DNA from: Diphasiastrum complanatum
Lineage: Eukaryota; Streptophyta; Lycopodiopsida; Lycopodiales; Lycopodiaceae
Assembly (NCBI GenBank): GCA_029204225.1
Contig: CM055095.1
Coordinates: forward strand, 46,948,510-47,012,509
Reading direction: 5' to 3'
DNA: 64,000 nucleotides
Position 1 is the stretch's first letter, and the number at the start of each line of letters is the position of its first letter. A program made the position numbers and the translations under genes. The notes under the pieces were generated by a model, which was given only the letters and a program-made list of their open reading frames with translations, was not told where the DNA came from and made no database searches. Of this stretch, positions 42,950-58,085 are shown piece after piece.

Positions 42950-44620
42950 ATAAATAAATAACTAAAAAGTATATAAATTGGACAACTAAGGTGAACACAT
43001 GTATGAAGAGTTTGTTGGATTCTTTCAAGCAAATAAGATCAAAACACACTTTACACAATAAAATGGAGTTGTGGAACATAAGAATAAAACTATTGCAGAA
43101 TGTGCCATGAGCATGCCCAAAAATAAAATCTCATGCAATATGTTTTAAGCCAAAGCTCATCATTGGTGCCTATTTTAATGTTTAAAGACAGAACTATAAC
43201 TCCAAAAGAGACATACAACAAGGTAGAATCTAAGGCGGTACACTTGAGAACATTGAGACACACAGTGTATACACACATTCCTAAAGAAAAGATAGAAGCT
43301 TGTTCCTACAGTAGGCAAATGATGATTTTGGATTATAATAATGAACATAAAACATATGTGGTATCACATAGAAGGTAAGAGGTGTCTCATGGGTAGCATA
43401 TCATATCTAGCAAAGATAATTATGAATAACTTAGATGAACAAAAATTAATGCTAGGCAATTTTAATGTCTTTGGGACATAAAGAAGTCCAAATTATTGCT
43501 TCTTTTCTTAACCCATAAACCAAAAGTTTAGACTATTGGATTACACTGAAAATCCTCCAAAATAGCACTTCTCAAAAGCACCCAACAAAGTAAACCTTGG
43601 CAGTTCTGCTATAAGATGCATCCTAGCAGATAGAAATAATTGTAGTTATACACATGTATAATTAAAAAAAAATTAAATAGTAAAAAAAAAATTCAACTAT
43701 TTGGCCAACATTTATTGTGTGCCAAAACCAAAAGCTAGAAGCTAGAAGGATGACAACAACCTATGTTTGGGGTCTATTTTTGACTTTGGTGATCTTTTGG
43801 GTCAACAAATGTCTAGATTATTTGTCCCTCCATAAGTTAGTGTAGTTCTCCACATCAATTTATGGCTTAAAGGAAGTTGTTGATTTCCAATTGAGGACAA
43901 TTTTTGCAAAAGCCAATTATCATGAAAGTGTGTTCTTAGAAAGTCGCATACCCACCAAATGGGGTCCTTGGAATTAGGTTGAGGACCTATCAAAAAGACA
44001 ACACTTGACCAAAAATGGAACAAATCCAAGAATATATAAATGGACAAGCATCAGAATAAAATAAAGAGATAAGGAAGACAGAGACAATGTCACTAATAAA
44101 AAAGCTATGTAAGGTCATACAACAATAAAGAAGAAAGCATCACAAATGGAAAAGAAGTGTACAAGGTGCAAGGAGGTCAGTACGACAATGACAACCACCA
44201 CAAAGGTCTAGAACTAGTTATTCCCTATTAATATTGTCATGCATACTCATGATCCATATATATTCAAAGAGACTATCAAATATGATGTTTGGAAGAAAGT
44301 TATGCAAGTGCATTACAACTCTATCATGAAGACTTTAATGTGATAAGACCATTTGAAAACATGAAGTTTGATAATAAAAAATTCAAATAGCATGTGTTCA
44401 AAGAAGAAATTTGAAACTATAAAGCTTATGTGACCATTGACAAACATAAAGTAAGGGCGATTTTCAAAGAGTACAAAGGAAAAAACAATTGACTACAAAG
44501 AGACTTATGCAGCTAAAATGTTCACGAATAAAACAATGTTAGCTCAACCATTTTCCAACAAAATCTTGAGTAGCACATTTATTATTAAAATAAAGTGTGA
44601 CGTTTTCTAGATTTTAAATC
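42950..44620 (+). pseudogene. Heavily decayed copia pol
   Basis: Scattered plus-strand blocks: NGVVEHKNKTIAECAMSM (integrase) near 43060-43110, VYTHIPKEKIEA and NNEHKTYVVSH near 43260-43370, then RT-like KVRAIFKEYKG and IDYKETYAAKMFTNKTM near 44450-44540. Many stops and deletions. It is older than its neighbours. Confidence 0.6.
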
Positions 44621-45195
44621 AATTTGCCACAATTAATGTGTAGAACTATGTCATTAAGTAGAATATCAAATCAAGAATGATATAACTTAAGTTTGTAGCA
44701 AAGTAAACCTACCAAACTAGAGGGAAATAAAAAATTATCAATAGAATGCCAAAATGAATAAGCATAGTATTATTCTCATTTTCAGTACATGCTATTCACG
44801 AGCGATGTATGTTTGTCTACAATAAGTATCTTGAGAAAAAAAAAAATTCAAGACATTATGTAGGGTAAAGCCCTATGGGGCAATCTTCAAGTCTTTACCT
44901 ACACTTGGGATATTTTGTGAGGGGTAAAGACTGGGGAGTGAAGCTCACATTTATTTAGAGTTGCAGGCATGGGCTTTCAAACATTGCAAAACCCTCTCAC
45001 CATGCCTTTACTCTTCACAGGAAAAGAAAAAAAAAACTAATATTTTCAAAAATGAAGTCTCAACCTCCACCATTCATAGTTTCATCCTTGGCCAAGGACC
45101 CTCAATAAATTAAAGCCCTCTCAAAATAATGACAAGCTTAAAGAAGAAAAATTCTATCAACTTCCTTAAAAAGAAGCAAGGGAGAGATGACAAAA
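44621..45195. other. Unassigned AT-rich DNA
   Basis: No gene, RNA or repeat recognised. Confidence 0.4.
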
Positions 45196-48100
45196 TCACT
45201 GATTCCGAATTCCATGATATTCCCTGCTATCCACTTTCTCAAATTCATCATATGTAGTAAGCTTCATGTTGACATCCATAGGTGTACTCAAAGGCTTACA
45301 ATGCTGCATATTGAACTTATAAAGCAAATCTCGTGCATCTTTGCTTTGTGTAAGAAAGACCATGTCTTCCTTTTGCCATACTTCAATGCCAAGACAATAG
45401 TGCATCAATCCTAGATCACTCATGTCAAAAGCATTGGAAAGATCTAATTTTATTTCATCAATTAAGCTCTCATTACTTCTTGTAATAATCAAATCATCCA
45501 CGTACAACACAATGAACACTATATTTGAGTCTTGCCTTAGAATGTAAAGATTAGGATCAACATCACTCTTTATCATTCCCCTTCGCTTATCAATGCAAGA
45601 GTACCACGCCCGTGGTGCTTGCTTCAATCCATAAATGGCTTTGTTGAGCTTACAAACAAGATGCTCTCTCCCTGACTCAACAAATCCTTGAGGTTGTACT
45701 AAGTACACCTCTTCATCCAACACTCCATTAAGAAAAGCAGATTTAACGTGCATTTGTTGGATCTTCCAGCCATAGAAAACAGAAATAGCAATGATAGAAT
45801 GTATAGTTACCATCTTAGCTACTGGTGCGAAGGTTTCCTCAAAATCAATACCTTCTTGCTACTCAATTCCTCTCGCAACCAACTGTGCTTTGTACTTGTT
45901 GAGTTGCCCATCAGCTCCATATTTGATCTTGTATATCCATTTGCAAGTGATAGACGTCTTACCATCAGGTAACTCAACCAAGTTCCACGTCCTATTTTTC
46001 GTTATAGCTTTCATTTCTGTTTCTATAGCTTCACGCCACTCCTTGTGCTCCTTTGCTTTATCAAAAGTTTTCGGTTCTTGAGCCTTGAGCATAGAACCCA
46101 TTAGGGCTAGATTCATCTCTAATCTTGTAGGAGGTTTTTAATTTCTACTTGATCTTCTAAGCTCTCCTTGCTCACTTGATTCGGGAGTATCTCCCTTATT
46201 AGCATCACTTGTTATTGACAAGTATCACTTAGGCACTCTCCTAGGAATCTCGTTATTGACCCTATCTTTTTCCATTGGCTCTTCCATATCGACACCAACT
46301 TCTTCCTTCACTTGCACTTTAGCTTTATCATCAAAGGGATCAATTGTCATTTTTATTTGGTCATTTTAACCCATCTCATCAAAAGTAGCATCTCTGGAAA
46401 TCACGGTCTTTTGTGGATCTGTGTCATACATCCTGTATGCCTTGGCTCTTTCATCATATCCAAGGAAAATACACTTAACAGCTTTTGCATCCAGCTTCTT
46501 TCATTTTTCATCAGGTACATGAGCGTAAGCATCACAACCAAATACTCGTAAATGAGAAACATTATGTTTCTTTCCAGTAAAAGCTTCGTAAGGTGTCTTA
46601 CCCTCCATGGACTTCGTAGGACACCGATTCAAGATATGAGTAGCTGTGTTGCATGCTTTTGCCCAAAAAGTATTTGGCAAACCCTTGCTCTTAAGCATTG
46701 CCCTAGCCATCTCCGCAATGGATCTATTTTTTCATTCTGCAACTCCGTTCTGTTGTGGTGAATTGGGTGTAGTGGTTTGTCTCTTGATCCCCTAATCCTT
46801 GCAAAAGTTTATAAACTCTGTTGAGAAATACTCACCACCACCATCTGATCTGAGAGTCTTATTATAACAACCTGTTTGTTTTTCAGCTAGAGCCTTGGAC
46901 TCTCTAAACTTGGCAAAAGCATCAGATTTCTTGCTTATGAAATAAATCCAGATATGTCTACTATAGTCATCAATGAATGTGATGAAATAGTAACAACCAC
47001 TACTGGACCTAGTTTGTATTGGTCCACACAGATCACTATGAACAAGATCAAGAATGCCATTGGCTCTTCTTGCTCCATCTTTGAAAAATCTCTCTCTATG
47101 TTGTTTTCCCAAAATGCAACCCTCACAAAGTTTTCCTTCAAAAGAGATATCAGACAATTCAACAACTAGATTACCTCTTTTAAGAATTCGCAAGCTTTGA
47201 GCACTGATATGACCAAACCTCTGATGCCAAAGATCACTTCGACTGTCAACAATGCTTACCATAGCTTGAGTAAAAGATCTCGCATTCAATTTGTAGAGTC
47301 GATTCCCGTTGACTCTAGCTCCCATAGCAATCACTTTGTAGTGATTCTTGATGTGTTTGACAAGACATTTGTCACTGTCAAACTCAACCTTGAGTTGTTG
47401 ATCAGCCGTCATCCCAACAGATAGTAGATTGTTAGCTAAGCCAGGTACATATTGCACATTGTCAATCTGCTTTATCTTCCCACTAGCTAACTTCACTGGT
47501 ACCACTCCAACTCCTTTAACAGATAGCAATTTGCCATCAGCTTGTCCAACTTCGTCACCATTGTCAGTTTCCTTGAGTCCTGAAAACCACTCTTTCCTTG
47601 AAGTCATGTGCTTGGATGCACCACTATCAATGTACCATGTATCTTTGGCTTCATCACTTGTCATTAATGCTGTAATGAACAATTTTGAACTCTCACTAGT
47701 ATCATCTTCATATTGATCATCATCGTATTGATGTTGATCAGTATAATTGTCTTCATAATAATAGTCATCAAATTGATGTTGATCAACAAAATTTCTCACT
47801 TGCCATTTGTCTTTTCTTTGTTCCACCTCCTTCTATTTCCTGAAGCATTCACGCTCCCAGTGGCCATGTTTGTTGAAGTACCTACAATTTCCAAGTTTAT
47901 TTTGTCTTGAATAGCTGCGTCCTTGACCTCGGCCTTGATTCCAATTGTCTCAATTCGGACTATCATTAACTTGCTCATGAAATTGTTGAAATGATCCCCA
48001 TCTTGAGTTTCCTCGTCTCGATTGATACCTTCCATGGCCAAATCTTCCACCTCGTCCTCTAACTGCAAGAGCTTGATCATAGCTCCTGTTACGATGATTC

Positions 48101-48372
48101 AAGTTCTCTTGACGTTGCCCTTCTTGCAAAAGCAATCCACCTAGTTCTTCATAGGTTGGAAGATTTTCTCTTGTGGCTATACTCGTCACAAACATCTGAT
48201 GTGACTCACTCAGACTATTCAATGTCAATTGCACGATCTCACAATCTTGTACTCGCTCTCCAACTGCTGCTAATTGGTCAGGGATCTCTTTGATCTTCAG
48301 TATGTGATCCTCGACATCAAAGAAGCTCAACAGAGACGAGAAGTCCTTAGATAATTTCCAAAGGATGCACAC
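45196..48372 (-). pseudogene. Copia element I: gag end, protease, integrase and RT
   Basis: Read right to left. Gag end (IPDQLAAVGERVQDCEIVQL, then SRRGNSRWGSFQQ) and a defective zinc knuckle CRYFNKHGHWEREC, with Phe at the second Cys. Then protease WYIDSGASKHMTSRKEWF, pre-integrase DLWHQRFGHIS, integrase VHSDLCGPIQTRSS, FIDDYSRHIWIYFISKK, LRSDGGGEYFS and NSPQQNGVAE, and RT WREAIETEMKAITKNRTWNL, AIYGLKQAPRAWY and LYVDDLIITRSNES. It ends at SREYHGIRNQ, losing RNase H and the 3' LTR. Stops lie near 46798, 46734, 46499, 45858 and elsewhere, but domain order is intact over 3.2 kb. Confidence 0.87.
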
Positions 48373-48947
48373 TTTTACGTGAGACGAGATAAGGGACTCA
48401 GAATCATCTTCAATTCTAGAACTTCTCCTAGGCTAGAGAGCAGAGCAAAAAGGAGACTGAGCTGACTAATGAGCTAGTCCTGCAACATATGGACCCAGAT
48501 CACTATGGAATGAGAATAGCACCAGCTCAGCCACCTCAAAGATCACCCACGACGAAAGTTTCCAAGATAGATCCACCAAAGGCACCAATGACTAAGAAGA
48601 ACCAAATAAAACAATGCTACAGTCAGGTGATCCGATGGAGAGATGTACTGGAAGAAGCAATAGCCATAGTGGATATTGATATTCGTAATCACGAAGCAAA
48701 TATCAACCCAATTCCCAAGATAGACAACAAGAATGAATCCAACTACGTGAATAAAAAAGAAAAACAGGAAGTGTTGGACTCCTTAAAGTTAATTTGGCTG
48801 GAACCAATATAGCGTTGACATCACAGATGGTTGGAAGTGCGAAGATTACAAGTCGAGCTAAGATCAACATGTTGAAGGAGGAATCTCGTCGAACACGAGT
48901 TCACGAGATGCCAGGAACCTCCAACAATTATACGTTGGACAACGTGG
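48373..48947 (+). other. Unrecognised segment flanking element G
   Basis: A 107-codon plus frame (48489-48812) has a Pro/Lys-rich start (PPQRSPTTKVSKIDPPKAP) and charged end; I recognise no family. It may be part of the element that G inserted into. Confidence 0.3.
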
Positions 48948-49728
<781 letters not shown>

Positions 49729-50014
49729 TGTCAAAATTTGGGTGGAACTGAACAAGAGAAAGTGAATTTCATCTAATACGCACTCTAAATTCTGCTATAG
49801 AAGGGCTGAATTCGAGTCATTTGTCACCTTTGCTAGCAAAGCTCTGCCGAAATTTCCACTGAAAATACCAAGTTCTCTGTTTTCAACCAAACTTCCTACC
49901 AGCTGTCATCTGCACATATCAAACACGGATCTGCACTCTGAACTACAATCATTGTCATCCAACACTCACTATTCTCTGTTTTCTACTGTTTCCTTCCATT
50001 TTTCACTGTTTTCT

Positions 50015-50925
50015 ACTTTTTCGACTTTTTTTGACCACTAATCATCATTGCTAACATGGCCTCCTCATCCTCCTGAAGACTCTGGTGCCAAACAAGTGAT
50101 CCAACGTGACATCCCTGAGGCCACGCAGATTTGGCCTCTACCCTCCGACACTTTGATCCAACCATGGCTGCAGACAGCCGAGCCTCTCCTTGAAGCAATG
50201 GGTTTTTACTCGGCGCTCTTCCATTCTGAGATTAACATGGGCCTCGCCCTTCACGCTTACGCCACCTGGGACGAGGACAAGGCTCGTTTCCACTTCTTGT
50301 ACCAAGGTACCACATACAAGATTAGGATTAACGTCGACTCGATGATCACCATTGGCATTATGTCCGGTGATCGTCAACCCATCTCCCATCGCCACGCAAG
50401 GCTCTGATCAAACCATTCATCACCCAAACCACACCAGAAATCCCCATCCAGACTAACAATGGTTACCTGATAGAAGCTATCATGGAACTCGTCATCCAAG
50501 CAGCTGCGCATCTGATGAATAACGTTTTGGTTATCTCAACATTTCGCAAGGACAGAATCTAGTCTGCGCTACTGAGTCAGATAGTGAAATCCTTTTTGGA
50601 ATTTCCTAACTCCTCTGTTGTGCCATACGACTGGCATAGCTTCCTTATTCGAGAACTAACAAACTCCATCAAACCCAACAACCGTGAGCAAATCGCAGCA
50701 GGCCCCCTGTTGTGTAACTTTGTCTGCACACTTCTCGAGGCAAAAGTGCGCGGTTTCCAATGCTCATCCCTCCTATCTACCCTTGTGCCACATACTAACC
50801 TTTACCCACCATCTCAGGCATCTACCTCATCCCAACCTGCAGTCATCTACACAACGGCCAGCAAACGAATGCGTGGCGTTGCCTCTACATCCACATCTCC
50901 ACCTGTTACCTGACGACGTGTCTCC
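50015..50925 (+). pseudogene. Element G N-terminal reading frames, transposon-protein-like
   Basis: Frames at 50048-50407 and 50584-50913 with stops between. The first reads AMGFYSALFHSEINMGLALH, then YATWDEDKARFHFLYQG and YKIRINVDSMITIGI. This has the flavour of the putative plant transposon protein family (an N-terminal domain with an RG.. and I..LG pattern); that is an impression, not a search result. The second contains SVVPYDWHSFLIRELTNSI and a Thr/Ser/Pro-rich tail. Confidence 0.45.
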
Positions 50926-51377
50926 ACTGCTGCACTAACTACTCCATCAACCACCGCCACTTCATCTTTCGTGCAACCCCCACTCCAGTTTCTGTTGTCG
51001 CTACCTCTCATCCTATTCCATCCATTTCTGTTTCTTCTGTTGATACCACTCCTACTTCTCTTCCAGTGTCCGCTGTTCCATCCATCACCATCGCATCCTC
51101 CATTACTCCTGCCACCACCATTGCTCCTCTCACATTCAACCCTTCTGATTCGCAGCTATCCCCCGACACTCTGGCATGGATGCAAGTTATCAATTTTTCA
51201 CTCCCATGCCAGACACTTTCCGCTCCATCCTCACCTTCTTCCATACTCCACACCACCCTTCAGTTTTCCACTGTTCCTCCCATCCTCTCGTTTGGACAAA
51301 TCGTCCTCGCCCCTGTTTCCACAGTTGTTTCTCACACCCCACCTGCTTCGCCAAAGGTTGCCGAGGGCAGCTAACCG

Positions 51378-52109
51378 TTGCCTGATGACGCATTTGTACA
51401 AACAATTTTTGTCGCATCACCAGATCGGGCTGACCCTACCACCCCAGATGGCATCAGGATAAATGAAAACCTGATCGAGGACAATGACGACAGAATTTCA
51501 CAAGTCATCGGGGCCGATACAACACAAGCCCCTGCTAGTGCCAGTGTACTAGCTGCTCCCACGGATCTAACGACGACGTACCAAACCCTAGGAAAATACA
51601 TCCTGGATGTGGTAGTAGCCAAAGCTATTTTGGAAAGCAGGGTACTACAATTGGCAACAAATAATACACAACTGCGAACAGACCTCACCAAGCTACAGCA
51701 AGAGCTGATTCTAGCTCAACAACACGAACAAGCAGGGCACCAGGAGATTGCCAAGTTGCAGCAGAAGGAGGAGGGCCTAAACAAATATATTCAAAGCCTC
51801 TCCAAGGTGTTGATGGAGGCCTCCACAAAGGTGCGGGAGCTTCAAACTGAAGCATCTCAATGACTTGTCCCCATCTAGATGCAACTTACACTTTTGAAAG
51901 CAGAGAACACGCGTCTGGGGATGGAGGTTAAAGCCTTACAAGATGAGAAACTCGTCTGGTTAACTCAATTTGCACCGGACACAAGGCCGCTTTCCCAATC
52001 AGAGATGAATCTTCTACGGCGTCAGGTGCAGATTTATAGCCAAATCCTGAACAACTACCAGACGGAGTTCAATAAGAATCAGACAAGCGCAACGCAAGAG
52101 CTCGCTTAG
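51378..52109 (+). pseudogene. Element G coiled-coil reading frame
   Basis: Frames 51378-51863 and 51879-52109 are in the same register, interrupted by stops near 51861 and 51876. Heptad-like Gln/Leu/Glu-rich segments (LATNNTQLRTDLTKLQQELI, KLQQKEEGLNKYIQSLSKVL, AENTRLGMEVKALQDEKLVW) predict a long coiled coil. It has no enzymatic motif and may act in assembly or be a remnant gag-like protein. Confidence 0.5.
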
Positions 52110-52499
52110 GCCAAGCAAAGCCCTCAAGGCATGCCAGAAATACATGGAAACGAAGGCCCAACCCTCTCCCGTGGTAATTCCATTGCCACCTAAATTTGAC
52201 GCTGCATAGGCTAGTACCAGCCAAGACCAGAGCCAGCAGGTAGTAGGGGATCTCAACCAGATCAAGGGTCCAAAGGCCAGGACCAAGGGTAGACAGATGC
52301 GGCCGCTGAGACGCGTGACCAGAGCAGAGGCGCAACCACCAGCCAGGGCCCAACAACATCATCCAGAGGGTCATGAACGATATCTGTCAGCCAGGCCTTC
52401 CGAAGACCGAAATCTGTGGAGGAGAACATGAATGAATTTTTATCCAAATATCCCCACGAGTCATCAAGAGGCGGCTGGTAGTTATCGTTCTCAGCTCAG

Positions 52500-53162
52500 G
52501 CCATCAAGGGAAAAGAACTACAAGCCTTACCCGCCCTCCAACCACAACTGGAGTGGCGACAACAGCTATTTGAGAGAGACCCTGCGACCATCAGGGCTTA
52601 CATGACGAGTCTGCAACAGTTACGGGTGAACGCGCATTTTCTGCCATGTCCAAGAAGATCCCAATGGGCGAAATGCGGCACTCCTCTGGACCAGATCACA
52701 CTCAACAATTTCAACTGGCCAATCATCAAATCCGAATATGGGTGGACAACGGATGTAGACACCATAAGGGCTCTCTCCGCATTCGCCAGCCACTACATTA
52801 ATTGCCCCGATCCCACAGTCCGCACGGTAGCCACTTACTCCCGGGACTTGGAATATTTAATGGGCATTGAAACAAAATGGGATGATTTTCTTCCCTCCAT
52901 ATTCTTTGATCCAAATAAGGCTCTCGCTTCTGACAAAGTTGAAGACCAGCTGCTAGTCGCTCACATATCTTATCGAGCTGCATTCCTTGGTGATCCCTGG
53001 ACGAAACGATTCCAAGCATGGGTGGATCAGGAATGGTTGACAGGAGTTCACAAGTCCTTCCACACGCCAAAGGACTCGAAGAAACTGGACCGTCTCAACT
53101 TCATGGAAGATGTTACGGGATATCTCATCCACCAGAGGCGGTCCAAGAGAATGCTCTACTAA
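52500..53162 (+). pseudogene. Element G C-terminal reading frame
   Basis: The longest open part, 52602-53162 (186 codons), contains NNFNWPIIKSEYGWTTDVDT, FASHYINCPDPTVRTVATYS and WTKRFQAWVDQEWLTGVHK. The composition is that of a structured globular protein. No family recognised. Confidence 0.45.
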
Positions 53163-53208
53163 ACCGGCAGAGTGCCGAGGGATCGACACTACTTCAAGCC
53201 GTGGGTCC

Positions 53209-53768
53209 TATTGGGGGTATTTCCAACAAAGTGTAAATAAATAAAATCCTCCAATAAAATGTGTTGCGAGGGCATAACATCTTGCGTGTATAAGCCCATG
53301 GCCCAATGAGCACACAATTGAAGTTGTATATAAAATAAACTTGACTTGGGCCTTATAATTAAAATAAAACTAGAGGCCTAAGGTCATTTTTAAACTTAGA
53401 GATCACTTTTTAGAGTTGGGTCCAAATTGGGACTCACATGAATCTTGTGATTTCTAATGTACTTTTTGTGGACCCTTGGATCAAGTTGGGTCCAAGATGA
53501 ATGGCTAGGATCATTGTGAATATTAGCCAATAAGATTGAGGGGTAAGGGCCTTTCCCATTTTATAAAAAGGCACCATTTGTACACTATTTCCATGCTTAA
53601 TGAGAAGGAGAAAACTCTACCATTGTTGGAAGAGAAGCATCCTCATTTGCTATTCACTACTTGCTAATGCTCTTGATTGTGTTTTCCATTGCTTTCTATT
53701 TTCATGTTTATTGTTTGCCGTAGTGAATGCTTTTCCATTAGCAAGCATAAGGAGCATTTGAGCTAACC

Positions 53769-53813
<45 letters not shown>

Positions 53814-54005
53814 TCTTCTTTTCTATCCCTTCCCTTCACCCAACTATGATGAATGTTAGTGTAGAGGAGTAAAGTTAAAGAGGAGTAGCAAAGTGGTGAG
53901 TAGAGTTAAGAGAGAAAGTAGGAATTTAACTAAAAGTAACATCTATGCATAGTTAGGCACCTATCCAGTGATCTAACCTTTGTTGACAGGCAGAAGGGCT
54001 ATACT
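53209..54005 (+). repeat. 3' LTR of G
   Basis: Second copy of the G LTR, with a (CT)n of ~36 bp at 53773-53809. By comparison with the third copy it ends near GACAGGCAGAAGGGCT. Confidence 0.78.
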
Positions 54006-54208
54006 ACGAGAGATATTCGACCCCACACGTGGTAATCATGATGCCGCAGGCACAAAGAGAACCTGATCAGAATCAAGAACCAATGGAATAAGTCTTTGAA
54101 GGACCTACGCGTACACAACCTATGAATCTAGTTGGCCAAGTGAAGAAGAGAATATTGTACATGTGGGAGAACAGCTGACACACACCCAATTCAAAAGGCT
54201 ACGTGCAT

Positions 54209-54893
54209 TGTTGGTGGAATACATAAACTAGACTTGAGGCCATGTAATTAAAAATAAAACTAGAGGCCAAAGTCTAATTTAAGTGTAAGTTACCAAGTTT
54301 TTGAGTTAGTCAAAAGTCCAATGGTGGTAGGTGGGATGTGCTTCTTTTTACACCATAGATTAGTTTGTGCTTCTTGTGGATGGTGTGGATTGCAATCTCA
54401 TCCTTTGCAAGTAGCCAATAGGAAGCAAGGGCAAGGGCCACTTCAAAGATAAAATGGCACCATTTGTAAACATTTTCTCATGCTTAATGAGACAAAGGAA
54501 ACTCTACCATTTTGGAGAGCAAGCATCCTCATTTGTTATTCACTCTTGCTAATGCTATTGTGGTGTTTTCTCTTTTGTTCTCTATTTTCATTGTTCTTGT
54601 TTTCATTAGTTAAAGCTTTTCCATTAGCATGCATAATGAGCAAATAAGTAGCCTCCATCTCACCCCCCCCCCCCCCCTCTCTCTCTCTCTCAAATCATTC
54701 TATCCATCTCTATCTATAATCTCTCTCTTTTCACTCTCAATCATGATGTATGGATGTGCTTAGTGTAGGAAAAGGTAGAGTTAAAGTGGAGTAGTGTTAG
54801 GATAAAGTGGAAAGCATATAAATGTAGCAATTTGGCTTAGTTAGGTCCCTATCTTTGTGTTCTAACCCTTTTGATAGGCGGAGGGCTGCTCAC
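54209..54893 (+). repeat. Third, diverged G-type LTR (solo or truncated)
   Basis: Begins TGTTGGTGGAATAC and follows the G LTR along its length, but with many substitutions and a deletion after the first ~14 bases. Its microsatellite is a C15 run plus (CT)7 at 54663-54690. It ends near TAGGCGGAGGGCT and cuts element F. Confidence 0.7.
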
Positions 54894-56205
54894 CATTGAA
54901 TCTACACACCCTACAATGCCAAACCTCTTGAATAAGTATTTTCCCTCCTGCAACACATCCAACTTGGTTAGCAATAACACAAGCATCTAGTTTGCACAAT
55001 TTCCCTTGTCTTTTACCTTTTGCAATCAAGATATCCTTCCTTTTGATCATACAAGCATCTCCATCAAACTCAACTTTCAGGCCTTTACTTAGCAATTGAC
55101 TCACACTAAGTAGATTCTTGGTAATAGATGGAATGAGCAAAACATCCTCCAAATGAACATTTCTATTTGTAGAGAGAGAAATAAGAATTGAGCCAATCCC
55201 TTTGATTGCACACTCACCATCACTGGTTGTGTAGATCACCCTCTTGTCATCTCCATATGCCAACAAAGAAGCAAAGTACTCTTTGTAAAAAGTCATGTGT
55301 GAACTTGCTCCACTATCAATCCACCATGGATCTAGATCTACATCATTAGCAAGCATACACGAAATCATCACAAAAGCATCATCATTTGTATCTTGAACAT
55401 CCAAACCATCCTCATCAAGAGTAAGATTACCTTGCTTGTCTCCTTGATCTCCCTTCTTCTTGTAGCACTCACTTGCAAAGTGTCCTTTGATGCCACAATA
55501 GAAACACTTGAGCTTTGATCTATCTTTATTTTTTCCATTTGAAGAAGCCTCCCCTTGATCTTGCCCTTTAGACCACTTACTTTTGTTTTTTCCCTTGAAT
55601 TTGCCCTTGATTAACATAGCCTCCTCTCCAACTTGAGATATTGATGAAGATCCACCTCTTGCTTGAAGCCTATATTCTTCATTGATCAAGATCTCTTGAA
55701 GATCAATCAAACTTGGAAAAGTCTTTTGAATAGAAAGACTTTGAACAATGTTAGCATGAGCATCCAACAATCCATTAAGAATAACTTGAACAAGCTCTCC
55801 TTCCTTAATGCTCTCATCAATGCAAGCTAACTCATCATTCAATGCTTTCACTCTCAAAATTAAAGTATTTGGACTTTTTTTTTTTTCAAACAAAAAAAGA
55901 TTTGCCTTCTTAGAGTCAACACTCTAGAAGTAGACTTGGATTTACAAAGCTTCTTCAATGAATCCCGAATATCTCGATGAAGTACTCTTACCAACTTCCT
56001 TCAGAAACTCATTGGTAACATTCATATTTATCATGTGTTGTCATACCTCATTTGATCTTGTTTTGTTGCTAGCCTCTCCTCCAAAGCTAAAACAATATCC
56101 AAAACTTCCTCTCAAGAAGGATTTCATCCTCACTTTCCACAATGAATAGTTACTTGAGGTAAGTGTGTCATTGGATTTCAACATGACTCCAATTGATGAA
56201 GCCAT
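54894..56205 (-). pseudogene. Copia element F gag and protease
   Basis: Minus strand from ATG at 56205: MASSIGVMLKSND, SSNYSLWKVRMKSF, then after stops and frame changes MNVTNEFLKEVGKSTSS, and an open frame of 343 codons: NDELACIDESIKEGELVQVI, zinc knuckle CFYCGIKGHFASEC, protease DPWWIDSGASSHMTFYKEYF, LEDVLLIPSITKNLLSVSQL and the start of the pre-integrase at EVWHC, where the third G-type LTR interrupts it. Of the gags in the window this one is closest to that of D, so F represents D's likely autonomous lineage. Confidence 0.85.
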
Positions 56206-56703
56206 GTAGCAATGACCTGATCCTCTCTTTTAACCTATTTCAATACACAAAGCACTCCTTTGACCAACAACAAATGTTTTCAATTGAAATTACAAAGATA
56301 TGAAACTTCTCAATTCTCTTCTAGCACTTATACCAAAAAAACACTCAAATGAAGCTCAATAACCTTGCAATCTAGAGATCCAATCAATATTAGGGTTTTG
56401 ACAAAATCACAAAAAATTGATTATTTCAAAATCTACATGCAAATGCCAAAAATTTGATATGCAATCTTGTAGCCACCACTTAGGCTTTTACAATGCTCTA
56501 AAAATCAGCCATTTTTAGCAATTATGTTTGGAAATCAGAATTGATCAAGATTATAACTCTATATAGGGTTTTGATCTACAAAAGATCAATCTACATATGC
56601 AAGAAACTCGATTTTGATGTAGAATCTAATCTAGCATGCTCTAGCATTGATATATTCTCCAAATCATTGATAGATGTGAATGCTTCCTTCATAACCTGAA
56701 ACA

Positions 56704-57400
<697 letters not shown>

Positions 57401-57572
57401 CTCTTGCTTATTTAAGAGACTCCCTCTTTGAGAAAATGAGATTTTTGTGTATTGTATCTACTCGATGCTGAAATGAGAAGAGCCTCCACGAGTTTGGTGC
57501 ATCCATTGAGCTCCTTGATCATGCTCGTTTCTTGAGTGATGCATTCATGATCTTGCCCTTCCATCCTTTGTG

Positions 57573-58085
57573 TGTGGTTGTGGATAGTAGAGTGGATTAG
57601 TTTTCATGCTGCCTTAGAGTGGATTAGTTTTCATTTCTTGTTTGTGGATTAATATAGGAATCAACATTCAGGTAAACTAAATAGACTGGGTTTGTGAGGT
57701 AGTTCTTTCATATTCCCTTACAGCCCTGTTCTTGATGTTCTTGGGATGTCCAAGAATCAAAAGACTGGTTGGTTTCTTGATTCTTGGACTTCTAACATGC
57801 TGCTAGAATAGTTTCTTGTTTTAGTTTTGTGGATTTATGGAGGTCTAGTAGTGTTTAGGATTTGATTGTAACTTGTTTTTGCAGCAATAGAGTAGGATTT
57901 CAATCATTGTTCAATAGTTCTGCATGCTAACTTGATATTTGAACATTCTGACATGCATGCTTGATTGATTATGGTCGTTTATGCATGTGCTTCAGTGCAA
58001 GAGTGACAAGCCTGAGTGTCCTCTGACAGGCAGGAAAATACTAAAACGTTCATCAATCTCCTCTCCCTGATACGGGCTCTGAAAC
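57573..58085 (+). repeat. Long direct repeat H, left copy (possible LTR)
   Basis: Matches 63455-64000 starting TGTGGTTGTGGATA, through GACAGGCAGGAAAATACTA and weakly beyond; spacing is about 5.88 kb. The pair flanks a Ty3-type gag, so LTRs are likely, but no primer site or purine tract could be confirmed. Confidence 0.65.

Noticed and set aside
50971-51462. 163-codon Leu/Pro-rich frame in element G
   Set aside because: C-rich composition gives several open frames here; the neighbouring Ser/Thr-rich frames have equal or better claim.
54130-54225. Possible Ty3 pol linker between the G LTRs (THTQFKRLRALLVEY)
   Set aside because: The last residues fall inside the third LTR and the match is too short to support.
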